This document shows positions 24,211 through 31,188 of a stretch of 32,057 bases of DNA, piece by piece. Below the pieces are notes generated by a model. That model was not told where the DNA came from and did no database searches. It saw nothing but the letters and a program-made list of their open reading frames with translations. Numbering within the stretch: position 1 is the stretch's first letter; each line of letters opens with the position of its first letter. The stretch is from positions 1 to 32,057 of IMG/VR virus record IMGVR_UViG_3300025096_000077; one strand, given 5' to 3'. The position numbers and the translations under genes are program-made. This DNA is from a virus.

Positions 24211-25710
24211 TTAGTTCACCGCCCCTAGAATAAATCGATTACCAATGTTTCCACTATCAGAAGGAAAACTTGGAACACTACTACCACCTTCTGATCCGGA
24301 ACTAGCTCCACCTCCACTTGAAGTATCACCTAAAGGTAAGAAATTAACACTACCCTCCTCACCTAAAGGTTGATCTATCTTTGGTTGAGTAATATTCTTC
24401 TCACCAACAGTTGCTGAAGATGGGGAAGGAATAGATGTTTGCGCTGCAGGAGAAGTAGAAGCTTTTCCTCCGGATCTAATCAAATTATCATATTTCTCAA
24501 CTGTCTTTTGTCTCTGAAGTGTTAATTCTTCCTTTTTCTTCTTCCCTGCTTCATTAAGTTTTCTATTTCTAACACTCGTCCCTGTGCTAAATTTAGGATC
24601 CCCTTTCAAACCGGCAATTTGTTTTTCAAGAGGTCCAATTATTTTATTCCTTTCCTTCTCAAGAGCATTTATCCTAGCACGTTCTGCTTCAACTTCTTCA
24701 AAAATTTTCTGCTGTTCCGCAGTCCTACCCTTATTTTCAAGTTTTTCCATCCTCTTCTGACCCGATCTTCCTGTAAACTGATCAGGTTTTCCAGCCTTAT
24801 CCATTCCAGCATCTCTCATTTTCTGATCAAGTTCTTTATCCTTTTCATAGGATGCTTCACCACCAGAAATCCTTTCACCTAACCATTTTTTTCCTTGTCC
24901 AAATTTCTTCCCAATCCATTGACCAGCCTTCTTACCAACATGAGCAACTGCCATAATAGCTGCTATTGCTGCTGCCGCTATTGCCATAAATGCCAGTGCT
25001 TTAGCTATAACTGCTATAAGAGGTCCAAATACTGTTACTGCACCAATTAATGCAAGAACAAATGTTCCCACTGTTGCTAAAACAGGAAGTGCAGCAACCG
25101 CCAATATTCCTCCCAAAATTAATCCTGCATTATCTTGTAGGGTTTTTATCATGCCCTGCCATTGGGAAGGATCCATCTCCTTGATCCAATTCATGAATCC
25201 CAAAATTGCAGATCCTGCTATGATATTACCAAAGAAGGTCTTAGCAACATCAAATACTCCCGTAAAAGGTGCTTTTATTGCACCCAATACTCCTCCGGCT
25301 CCACCTCCACCAGAACCCTGTTTCGCTTCTTTTTTCTTCTTTTTAGTTTCTATATCCCCTTCTCGTTCTCGTCGCCAAAATCTCAATCGGAATTTTTTAT
25401 TCTCATTGTTTGATTTTTGTTGAACTGCGCCCAAACCCCTCAAAGCTGAAGCAATACCGTTCAACCTCTCTGCAAGAACCTGATTATTAACACCTTCACC
25501 TTTAAGCTGCTTATCAACATTCTCCTTCCGAAGTTTAAGTATTTTGGTTACCTGCGTAATCTTTTTTGCATTAACATCAGACTTCTTCTCTACACCAATT
25601 ACCCTAGCAAGAACATTCTTCTGCACACCAACCATTTGTCCCATTCTCTCATGGGTTACAAAAGGTGTTGCTTTTGATTTTTCTCCTACTGGTGCTGGTA
25701 AGTCAGGCAT
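24211..25710 (-). CDS. Tape-measure-like tail protein, first paralogue
   Basis: This 499-residue protein has N-terminal helices (35-100, 'NAKKITQVTKILKLRKENVDKQ'), a very basic patch ('FRLRFWRREREGDIETKKKKKEAK', 108-130) and a Gly linker. A long hydrophobic region at about 160-256 holds several potential membrane segments ('LILGGILAVAALPVLATVGTFVLALIGAV', 'ALAFMAIAAAAIAAIMAVAHV'). A coiled, charged region and a Ser/Gly tail follow. Hydrophobic cores are usual in tail tape measures. It begins at a TAATG overlap with the gp51-position frame, and a tape measure commonly follows the frameshifted chaperone gene. T4's tape measure, gp29, has 590 residues. It may form the tape measure together with its paralogue. 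Gene identity with T4 gp29 cannot be shown by eye. Confidence 0.6.
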   Translation of the reverse strand: MPDLPAPVGEKSKATPFVTHERMGQMVGVQKNVLARVIGVEKKSDVNAKKITQVTKILKLRKENVDKQLKGEGVNNQVLAERLNGIASALRGLGAVQQKSNNENKKFRLRFWRREREGDIETKKKKKEAKQGSGGGGAGGVLGAIKAPFTGVFDVAKTFFGNIIAGSAILGFMNWIKEMDPSQWQGMIKTLQDNAGLILGGILAVAALPVLATVGTFVLALIGAVTVFGPLIAVIAKALAFMAIAAAAIAAIMAVAHVGKKAGQWIGKKFGQGKKWLGERISGGEASYEKDKELDQKMRDAGMDKAGKPDQFTGRSGQKRMEKLENKGRTAEQQKIFEEVEAERARINALEKERNKIIGPLEKQIAGLKGDPKFSTGTSVRNRKLNEAGKKKKEELTLQRQKTVEKYDNLIRSGGKASTSPAAQTSIPSPSSATVGEKNITQPKIDQPLGEEGSVNFLPLGDTSSGGGASSGSEGGSSVPSFPSDSGNIGNRFILGAVN

Positions 25711-25880
25711 TAACTTGCTTGTTGTTGCTGCTGTTTGAGTTTTTCTTCTTCAAGATGTTGTTGAAGAAGACTCACATAGATGTCTCGTTCCCAAGGAATA
25801 AGATTTTCTATCTCTGTTAAGCTATATTTATGGTACTGAACCAAGGCAAAGTTAATCTTATAGTAATTCTCTAGATCCAT
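25710..25880 (-). CDS. gp51: Small gp51-position baseplate/tail chaperone protein (56 aa), also -1 frameshift extension of gp26
   Basis: This short frame encodes 56 residues from ATG 25880 ('MDLENYYKINFALVQYHKYS', 'LIPWERDIYVSLLQQHLEEEKLKQQQQQAS'). It is mostly helical with a Gln-rich tail. The same frame is open upstream into the end of gp26, so a -1 slip at TTTTTTC (25904-25898) adds 62 residues to gp26 residue 238 and makes a 300-residue fusion. This arrangement mirrors the lambda G/GT tail chaperones. The stop overlaps the tape-measure-like ATG (TAATG). By position it corresponds to the short protein annotated gp51 (hub assembly catalyst) in cyanophages. Independent initiation at the ATG is also possible, with a weak TAGG about nine bases upstream. 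Confidence 0.75.
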   Translation of the reverse strand: MDLENYYKINFALVQYHKYSLTEIENLIPWERDIYVSLLQQHLEEEKLKQQQQQAS

Positions 25881-25919
25881 ATGGACTAGGCCTATCCGAA
25901 AAAACTGGATAATCCCTCC
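25871..25919 (-). promoter_or_regulatory. Predicted -1 programmed ribosomal frameshift signal
   Basis: Three elements lie in order on the mRNA (minus strand). First is an SD-like GGAGGG at 25919-25914. Nine bases later comes the slippery heptamer T TTT TTC at 25904-25898, correctly phased with gp26 codons Phe-Phe. Eight bases after that is a hairpin with arms CTAG-TCC (25889-25883) and GGA-T-CTAG (25878-25871), one bulged base and a four-base loop. The gp26 stop TAG lies at 25894-25892, between slip site and hairpin. The layout matches the E. coli dnaX type of -1 frameshift signal. Confidence 0.8.
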
Positions 25920-26611
25920 AGTACGACAGTACTCTTTACTTTTGTCTTCGGATTAGTAATCTCCACCTCATGAGATAACTTAGGCATAGTAGAAAAGAAA
26001 TTTTCAATCTCCTTAAATTGCTTACTATTCATCTGCTCTAAGAAATCTACAATTTCTTTATGAGTACAATCAGAAGTAGACCAAACTTCTTCCTCATTAT
26101 AAATTTTCTCAATACAAGCAGCAATCATATCAAATGATTGCTCTACTTGATTTTCTTCCTCAAAATCAAAATTCTGAGCAATAAATTGTTCTAATGAAGG
26201 ATATCTCAATTCCATCATAAGTTTATCATCTAAAGCAATTCTCCTCTCATGATCCTCTGATTTCTGCACTTCAATATCATCGATATTAATAACTACAGGA
26301 ACATTAGTCTCATTATCATCAGGACAAATAAGATTAACCTCAATCTCTTCACCCACAGACTTACCACGGATATTAAGAAAAATATATTCAATATCAAAAG
26401 TAGGAAGTTTCTCTACTTTAATTCCTCTACTTTTAATACAACTCTTTAATACAGCTTTAATTGCAGTAGTTATCTGTTTAGTATCTTCACTCTCAAGAGC
26501 AAGAACTAAAAGTTTTTCTTCTTTAACAAGAAAGGGTCTATACTTAATCGTCTTTCCTGTTGATGGCAACTCAAGTTCATATGTAGGAGTCGCAATGGTT
26601 GGTAATGGCAT
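25892..26611 (-). CDS. gp26: gp26-like baseplate hub assembly protein / tail assembly chaperone
   Basis: This 239-residue protein fits the T4 gp26-type family (T4_baseplate). Its opening 'YELELPSTGKTIKYRPFLVKEEKLLVLALESED' is the pattern of this family, followed by a helical hub-binding region and 'EEIEVNLICPDDNETNVPVVINIDDIEVQ'. In T4, gp26 (208 residues) helps assemble the baseplate hub and is thought not to remain as a major virion part. The last codons (AGT TTT TTC GGA TAG) hold a slippery site that would link it to the following 62-codon frame. A GATAAATA late-like promoter lies about 29 bases upstream. No ribosome site is evident. It directly precedes the tape-measure-like genes. Confidence 0.8.
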   Translation of the reverse strand: MPLPTIATPTYELELPSTGKTIKYRPFLVKEEKLLVLALESEDTKQITTAIKAVLKSCIKSRGIKVEKLPTFDIEYIFLNIRGKSVGEEIEVNLICPDDNETNVPVVINIDDIEVQKSEDHERRIALDDKLMMELRYPSLEQFIAQNFDFEEENQVEQSFDMIAACIEKIYNEEEVWSTSDCTHKEIVDFLEQMNSKQFKEIENFFSTMPKLSHEVEITNPKTKVKSTVVLEGLSSFFG

Positions 26612-26639
26612 AATAATTAATAAAGATTTCAGTGTGTTT

Positions 26640-26647
26640 TATTTATC
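26640..26647 (-). promoter_or_regulatory. T4-late-like promoter GATAAATA
   Basis: Minus-strand GATAAATAAAAC, overlapping the stop of the tube-fold gene and 29 bases before the gp26 ATG. The same twelve bases occur before the 4632 start. One base differs from the T4 late consensus. Confidence 0.5.
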
Positions 26648-27293
26648 ACCCAATTGTAGGAGGTGGGACTTCACTTCTAGTTTTGACATAACGCATATAG
26701 TTAAATGATGCAGTATAATTTAAAGCTGCACTCGCATCGTATGAAACTGATGTTGGTGCAATACTGATAGGAAAAGCACCAATAAACTGATAAGTCAAAT
26801 AATAACCCAATGCATCTTTTTCAAATTTTGAAATATAAAGATTATCGCTTTTATAACTACTAGGATAATTCATCCTGTAATAACGACTCCTACTAAGATA
26901 CTCTTCGTTAGTAAAAGTAGTTCCTTGACCAGTTATATAATTAATCCATCCTTCAAAGAACTGAATAACATTATAATCCTTATCCACCATAAATGTAAAG
27001 TCAAGTCTGTCATCAAATACTTTTCGATATGCCATCTTCTCAGTAACCCCAGGATAATCCAGAGTTACATCATGCGTTGCCAATGATTGACCAGGCAAAC
27101 TTGCACTACTACACAATAACTCAATATCTAATCCATCAGTTCCATAATCAAAATCAGGATCAGAGTTATTTAAAAAATCTCGCACTGGAGCTGGTGGCTG
27201 CATCTTAATCTGATATACCGAAGTCTGAGAGAGATTTAATATTCTACTTTTTATCGCAGAGGTACTGACTTTATTTGGCTTTGGACCTGCCAT
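26646..27293 (-). CDS. Tail-tube-fold protein (gp19/gp54-like)
   Basis: This 215-residue protein shows the T4 gp19 tube-fold pattern: 'LLCSSASLPGQSLATHDVTLDYPGVTEKMAYRKVFDDRLDFTFMVDKD', a helix 'VIQFFEGWINYITGQ', then 'YYLTYQFIGAFPISIAPTSVSYDASAALNYTASFNYMRYVKT'. T4 gp19 has the equivalent 'GLWPTNVGELQLDWDS...EVTLALDYW' ending. In T4 both gp48 and gp54 at the base of the tube share this fold. Since gp48 lies just across the divergent promoter, this is plausibly the gp54-like tube initiator, but it could be the tail tube protein itself. The N-terminus is basic and Ser-rich. It starts within a 30-base divergent intergenic region. Confidence 0.65.
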   Translation of the reverse strand: MAGPKPNKVSTSAIKSRILNLSQTSVYQIKMQPPAPVRDFLNNSDPDFDYGTDGLDIELLCSSASLPGQSLATHDVTLDYPGVTEKMAYRKVFDDRLDFTFMVDKDYNVIQFFEGWINYITGQGTTFTNEEYLSRSRYYRMNYPSSYKSDNLYISKFEKDALGYYLTYQFIGAFPISIAPTSVSYDASAALNYTASFNYMRYVKTRSEVPPPTIG

Positions 27294-27294
27294 C

Positions 27295-27302
27295 TATAAA
27301 TA
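27295..27302 (+). promoter_or_regulatory. T4-type late promoter TATAAATA for gp4 block
   Basis: An exact TATAAATA on the plus strand, 21 bases before the gp4 ATG. It starts two bases after the first base of the opposite-strand ATG, so the divergent gap is almost entirely promoter. The minus-strand gene would need its own element further right. TATATAAAG at about 27315-27307 is a weak candidate. Confidence 0.7.
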
Positions 27303-27323
27303 ATTTTACTTTATATATTATGT

Positions 27324-27764
27324 ATGGCCGAAAGTAAGAAGAGTTTATTTAGACCCCACAATCCCAGAAAATATAAAGGTGATGTTAGAAATATTATCTG
27401 TCGTAGTAGTTGGGAAAATAAATTCTGTAGCTGGTGCGATTTAAATGAAAATATTATTGAATGGGGAAGTGAAGAATTCTTTATCCCATACCGTGCTCCT
27501 GATGGTAGAGTGCGTCGTTATTTTCCAGACTTTATTATGAAGGTAAGAGAAAATAGTGGGGATATTAAAACATATGTTATTGAAGTTAAACCTGCTAAAC
27601 AAACCAAACGACCTAAACCCAGAAAAAAAGTGACTAAATCATATCTCTATGAATGTAAAACATATGAGGTCAATCAAGCAAAATGGAAAGCAGCATCCGA
27701 ATGGTGTAAAGATCATCAAGTAGAATTTAAAATCGTCACTGAAAAAGAATTAGGTATCAGATAA
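27324..27764 (+). CDS. gp4: gp4 head completion protein, PD-(D/E)xK nuclease fold
   Basis: This 146-residue protein matches the T4 gp4 (gp50) head-completion family, which resembles TnsA-type endonucleases. Nuclease residues are visible: 'SSWENKFCSWCDLNENIIEWGSEEFFIPY' (E31 and surroundings), 'RRYFPDFIM' (P68-D69), and 'KTYVIEVKPAKQ' (E87-x-K89), which together make the PD-(D/E)xK core. The protein acts at the end of head assembly, possibly trimming or protecting packaged DNA ends before neck attachment. It is slightly shorter than T4 gp4 (150 residues). It starts 20 bases after an exact late promoter, and its stop overlaps the next ATG (TAATG). Confidence 0.88.
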   Translation: MAESKKSLFRPHNPRKYKGDVRNIICRSSWENKFCSWCDLNENIIEWGSEEFFIPYRAPDGRVRRYFPDFIMKVRENSGDIKTYVIEVKPAKQTKRPKPRKKVTKSYLYECKTYEVNQAKWKAASEWCKDHQVEFKIVTEKELGIR

Positions 27765-28216
27765 TGGCAAGAAAAACCCTAAAACAAAGAAGAGATAGAG
27801 ATTTAAATCGAGCGTTAGAAAGACAACAGCTTGAGACTTTTGGGTTGGATGAAACTCTCAACCCTAATGATAGAGTAGGACAACTAAAAGAAAAAATAGA
27901 AGGACTAACTGACCCAGAATCAATTATGCTGGAAATCATTAGTATCTTCCAGGAAACAGAAATTATTCCTGATGTAGGTAAATACTATACCTTTATATAC
28001 ATCCCTAAAACTAAAGACCTTGCCTTTGATAACTTCCCCCTTATTGCCTGTATTGATATCTTTAAATGGGGATTCAGAGGAGTAAACTTCCACTGGAATG
28101 ATTATAGGAATTACACCTGGCAAGAAGTAGCAGGAATGTTACATGTAGTAAAAGATGATGAAATAGAATATATGAAGAGCATTCCTTATGGATATTTCCT
28201 TAGAACTGCTAAATAA
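27764..28216 (+). CDS. Conserved-type protein of unknown function in gp4-gp48 block
   Basis: This 150-residue protein has a basic helical N-terminus ('KTLKQRRDRDLNRALERQQ'), an acidic helix ('LKEKIEGLTDPESIMLEIISIFQE') and a compact aromatic C-terminal half ('YYTFIYIPKTKDLAFDNFPLIACIDIFKWGFRGVNFHW', 'YTWQEVAGMLHVV', 'YMKSIPYGYFLRTAK'). I do not recognise a T4 counterpart. Its place between gp4 and gp48 in a late block, with TAATG coupling to gp4, suggests a virion structural or assembly protein, perhaps at the baseplate. No membrane segments or catalytic motifs are visible. Confidence 0.65.
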   Translation: MARKTLKQRRDRDLNRALERQQLETFGLDETLNPNDRVGQLKEKIEGLTDPESIMLEIISIFQETEIIPDVGKYYTFIYIPKTKDLAFDNFPLIACIDIFKWGFRGVNFHWNDYRNYTWQEVAGMLHVVKDDEIEYMKSIPYGYFLRTAK

Positions 28217-28219
28217 ATA
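28212..28219 (+). promoter_or_regulatory. Possible late promoter AATAAATA before gp48
   Basis: AATAAATA on the plus strand overlaps the stop of the unknown gene and ends 15 bases before the gp48 GTG. It differs from TATAAATA by one base. Given the A-rich context it may be chance. Confidence 0.3.
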
Positions 28220-28234
28220 AAAAGTATTATAATA

Positions 28235-29521
28235 GTGTCAGATTACACCACATATCTCGCTGATAATCCCAATGCTACTTCTAAAACTGCCTTCGTAGAT
28301 GGCAGTAAATTTCATGTGATGACAGATGAAAATGGGAAAGTTAGCAGTCTCTTTGATTGGGAAGGTTCAAAATTTGGAGATTACACCTATGAAAGTGGTG
28401 CATTTTCTGGCGCATCATCAGAAAATATTTCCAATTATCTGAACAATAAAGCAGTTTGGACTAATAGTGTAGGTCTAACAAATGATACAGTAAAAAATGA
28501 AACTCAAGAAAAAAGTCAAAAAGATTCAACTACAAAATATACAGTTGTTGGTGTAAAAAACAAAAGAGAAGGAACTTTATGGAGTGAAAATGCATTCTCC
28601 ACCAAAAGTCGCACTCTTGTTTATCCAGAAGATCATGCTCCCGAACAATTTGACTTTATAAAAGTTACTCCTATTGAATATGTACCTGCACTAGGATCAG
28701 AAAATTTTGGAGCTAACTCATCATCAAAAGATATGTCACAATACTCTACTTCTGATATGAGTTCTGCAGAATGGTTTGGATTTGAAAGTATAAAAAGTCG
28801 TTATCAACGAGTAAAAAGAGTAGGATCCACCATGTTCCTCCCAATGGTTCCAGATATATCTGAATCCAATGCAGTTAACTGGGGAGAAGATACAATGAAT
28901 GCAATGCAAGCAGCAGGAGGTGCTGCTGCCTTTAATGCTATTGGAACAGCAGGTGGAGGAGAGCCTGTTAAAGCCGTTTCAGACTTAATAGGACAAGGTG
29001 GAGATATAGCAAAAGCATTCGTCAATACTCCAGGAATGGGTGATTTTGTTAAGGCATATTTCGCAGGTAAAGCAGTTAATACAAACCTATTAGGAAGAGC
29101 AGGAATAGCACTTAATCCCAACTTAGAAGTTCTCTTTACTGGTCCTGCATTAAGAACCTTCCAATATAGTTTTAGATTTACTCCACGCTCAGAATCAGAA
29201 GCAGAAACAGTAAGAACTATCATCAAAGTTTTTAAGAAGACAATGGCACCTAAAAGAAGAGGTAAAGTCTTCCTAGATGTTCCTGCTGTTTATAAAATTA
29301 AATATGTTTATAATAGTGAAAGAAAAGACCATCCGTTCTTAAATAAAATTAAACCCTGTGCATTAGCTAATTTTAATGTACAGTATGCTCCTGATGGAAA
29401 TTATATGACATATGACGATGGTTCAATGACTTCTTATGGTGTAAGTCTGACATTTAAAGAACTCGAACCTATCTATAATGATGATATTAGAGATGTCGAT
29501 GCAACAACCACAGGATTCTAA
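28235..29521 (+). CDS. gp48: gp48-like baseplate tail-tube cap
   Basis: This 428-residue protein resembles gp48 of marine T4-like phages. The C-terminal 150 residues carry the tube-type domain ('ALNPNLEVLFTGPALRTFQYSFRFTPRSESEAETVRTIIKVFKKTMAPK', 'VYKIKYVYN', 'CALANFNVQYAPDGNYMTYDDGSMTSYGVSLTFKELEPIY'). The middle holds a Gly/Ala-rich helical insertion (about 225-285). In T4, gp48 caps the baseplate and starts tube polymerisation. The start is GTG at 28235 giving 'MSDYTTYLADNP'. No ribosome site is obvious, and an AATAAATA late-like motif lies just upstream over the end of the previous gene. The next Met, at residue 29 ('MTDENGK'), is possible but would cut a conserved-looking beta segment. 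Confidence 0.8.
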   Translation: MSDYTTYLADNPNATSKTAFVDGSKFHVMTDENGKVSSLFDWEGSKFGDYTYESGAFSGASSENISNYLNNKAVWTNSVGLTNDTVKNETQEKSQKDSTTKYTVVGVKNKREGTLWSENAFSTKSRTLVYPEDHAPEQFDFIKVTPIEYVPALGSENFGANSSSKDMSQYSTSDMSSAEWFGFESIKSRYQRVKRVGSTMFLPMVPDISESNAVNWGEDTMNAMQAAGGAAAFNAIGTAGGGEPVKAVSDLIGQGGDIAKAFVNTPGMGDFVKAYFAGKAVNTNLLGRAGIALNPNLEVLFTGPALRTFQYSFRFTPRSESEAETVRTIIKVFKKTMAPKRRGKVFLDVPAVYKIKYVYNSERKDHPFLNKIKPCALANFNVQYAPDGNYMTYDDGSMTSYGVSLTFKELEPIYNDDIRDVDATTTGF

Positions 29522-29523
29522 TA

Positions 29524-30198
29524 ATGCCTAAACCATATTTCCAACAAGTTCCAGATCTCCTCTATCCCAATAGAGCATCTGGAGAAAAAAATATATCGAA
29601 CTATACTCAAGTTAAAAATCTCTTCAAAAGAGGAAAATTAAGAGAGGATATCTACTCCAACCTTGCATTCTTTACTAAGTATCAAATTATAGGAGATGAA
29701 AGACCAGATAATGTAGCAGAAAAAATCTACGAAGATCCTACTTTAGACTGGATAATCCTCCTCGCCAACAATATCAACAATGTCCAAACTGAATGGCCAT
29801 TAACAGAAAATTCCTATCATAATTTTTTAATTGATAAGTATGAAACCGAAGAAAAATTACAAGAAACTCACCACTATGAATGCACAGGTGTAAAAAATAG
29901 TAATGGTTCAATTATAGTAGAAGATGGAATAAAAGTTCCAGTAGGATTTGCTGTTACTTACTATGATGCATCTTTAAGTACATCTGTCTCTGAAACCAAT
30001 ATAACCCAAACAATCACAAACCTTGAATACGAAAACAGAATTCAAGATGCAAAAAGAAATATTTTCATATTAAAACCACGATATCTGAATGTAATATTCA
30101 ATGACTTAGATAGTATAATGGAATATAAAAAAGGTTCCACTCAGTTTGTGAGTGAAACCCTTAAAAGAACAGAGAATATTAGACTTTATTCTAACTGA
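29524..30198 (+). CDS. gp53: gp53-like baseplate wedge protein
   Basis: This 224-residue protein matches T4 gp53 (196 residues) along its length. It shares the N-terminal 'YTQVKNLFKRGKLREDIYSNLAFFTKYQIIGDERPDNVAEKIYEDPTLDWIILLANNI' block, where T4 has the equivalent of 'PRPEELANAIYGNPQLYWVLLMCN'. It also has the 'YHNFLIDKYETEEKLQETHHY' helix and the closing 'RNIFILKPRYLNVIFNDLDSIMEYKKG'. gp53 sits in the inner baseplate next to gp6, gp7 and gp25 and locks wedges to the hub. It starts two bases after the gp48 stop (TAATAATG). Its TGA stop directly touches the end of the opposite-strand gp32 gene. Confidence 0.85.
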   Translation: MPKPYFQQVPDLLYPNRASGEKNISNYTQVKNLFKRGKLREDIYSNLAFFTKYQIIGDERPDNVAEKIYEDPTLDWIILLANNINNVQTEWPLTENSYHNFLIDKYETEEKLQETHHYECTGVKNSNGSIIVEDGIKVPVGFAVTYYDASLSTSVSETNITQTITNLEYENRIQDAKRNIFILKPRYLNVIFNDLDSIMEYKKGSTQFVSETLKRTENIRLYSN

Positions 30199-31113
30199 TT
30201 ATTCCTCTGCAAGTTTTTGGAAGTAACTTAGTGCATCGTCTTCATCTGCTGAAGATGAAGTTACCGCAGCCTTGACTGTTTCTTCTGCTTTACGTGCCTC
30301 AAAGTTGGGAGTAAATGATCCACGACCTTCACTCTCATCCGCAAGTTCCTCATCATACACTCTACGTGCAGGAGGTTTTGCACCTAAAACATAATCAAGT
30401 CTCCTCTTCAAATCCTCATAGGACTTGAACTGATCAGCAGCAGTTACAGCAGTAAGAGAATACTCTTTATTCCATAATGCTTCTAGTGCATCTTCATCCT
30501 CAAGAAGAGCTGTTGGTGAATCGAACTCTGACTTATCATAGTTCCAATAACCATCCTTCTTAACGATCTTCAACTTGAAGTTAGCACCCTGCCAGAAGTC
30601 AAAGGGATTGATTGCTTCTTCATCTTCAAATTCTGGTTGCATTGCTTCCAGGATCTTATCATGAATCTTCTTACCATACTTGTAAAGAAATACTTTACCC
30701 TCATTCTGAGGATTAGTAGGATCTTTTACAACATAGATGTTACTGTAAAAAGACAACTTACGCTTCTGCTTACGGACAACATCCTTATCAGTTTCATTAC
30801 CACTGTTCCAGAGTTCACGATTGTGCTCCGATACAGGATCTTTACCACCAGTAGTAGTTAAAGAATTTTCAATATACCATCCACCAGGGCCTTGGAATGC
30901 ATGTGAATACAACTTTGCCCAGGGAATTTCTTCCTTTTCAGGTGCAGGAAGGAAACGAATAACAGCAAAACCGTTACCAGTTTTATCTACTTCTGGTTTC
31001 CAGAGACGGTCATCACCACCTCCACCACTATTGTTCATCTTCTCTACTTCTTTGACTAACTTCTGGGTCAGTGAACCAAGAGAAGACTGTTTTTTAAGGT
31101 CTTTAAAAGACAT
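30199..31113 (-). CDS. gp32: gp32 single-stranded DNA-binding protein
   Basis: This 304-residue protein is the T4-type gp32. Visible parts are the basic N-terminal 'B' segment ('MSFKDLKKQSSLGSLTQKLVKEVEKMNN') and the core ('FAVIRFLPAPEKEEIPWAKLYSHAF', 'KRKLSFYSNIYVVKDPTNPQNEGKVFLYKYGKKIHDKI', 'PFDFWQGANFKLKIVKKDGYWNYDKSEF'). The acidic C-terminal tail ('SSADEDDALSYFQKLAEE') recruits replication partners. T4's zinc cysteines are absent: where T4 reads C-P-V-C this protein has D-P-V-S (92-95). ATG 31113 is the start: GAGG lies 8 bases upstream, and a longer reading from 31188 would overlap the promoter and its leader. The leader is about 40 A-rich bases, fitting the autoregulatory leader seen in T4. 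Confidence 0.92.
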   Translation of the reverse strand: MSFKDLKKQSSLGSLTQKLVKEVEKMNNSGGGGDDRLWKPEVDKTGNGFAVIRFLPAPEKEEIPWAKLYSHAFQGPGGWYIENSLTTTGGKDPVSEHNRELWNSGNETDKDVVRKQKRKLSFYSNIYVVKDPTNPQNEGKVFLYKYGKKIHDKILEAMQPEFEDEEAINPFDFWQGANFKLKIVKKDGYWNYDKSEFDSPTALLEDEDALEALWNKEYSLTAVTAADQFKSYEDLKRRLDYVLGAKPPARRVYDEELADESEGRGSFTPNFEARKAEETVKAAVTSSSADEDDALSYFQKLAEE

Positions 31114-31159
31114 TAGATTACCTCGGATTTTTTGAGATTTGGCTTGTGTGTACCTTGTT

Positions 31160-31188
31160 ATTCTACTAGGTAGAACTGGTCTTGTCAA
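31160..31188 (-). promoter_or_regulatory. Sigma-70-type promoter for gp32
   Basis: Minus strand: perfect TTGACA at 31188-31183, a 17-base spacer, and TAGAAT at 31165-31160. The -35 and spacer lie over the final codons and stop of the DUF1825-like gene. The predicted start is about 40 bases before the gp32 ATG. It shares the 17-base spacing of the promoters at 2709-2748 and 16254-16282. Confidence 0.75.

Noticed and set aside
23644-24228. Long plus-strand frame rich in Pro/Ala/Leu
   Set aside because: Antisense of the Ala/Gly/Lys-rich N-terminus of the tape-measure-like gene, with no start signals.
28804-29226. 140-codon minus-strand frame opposite gp48
   Set aside because: gp48 is well supported on the plus strand. 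This frame has no ribosome site or family resemblance.
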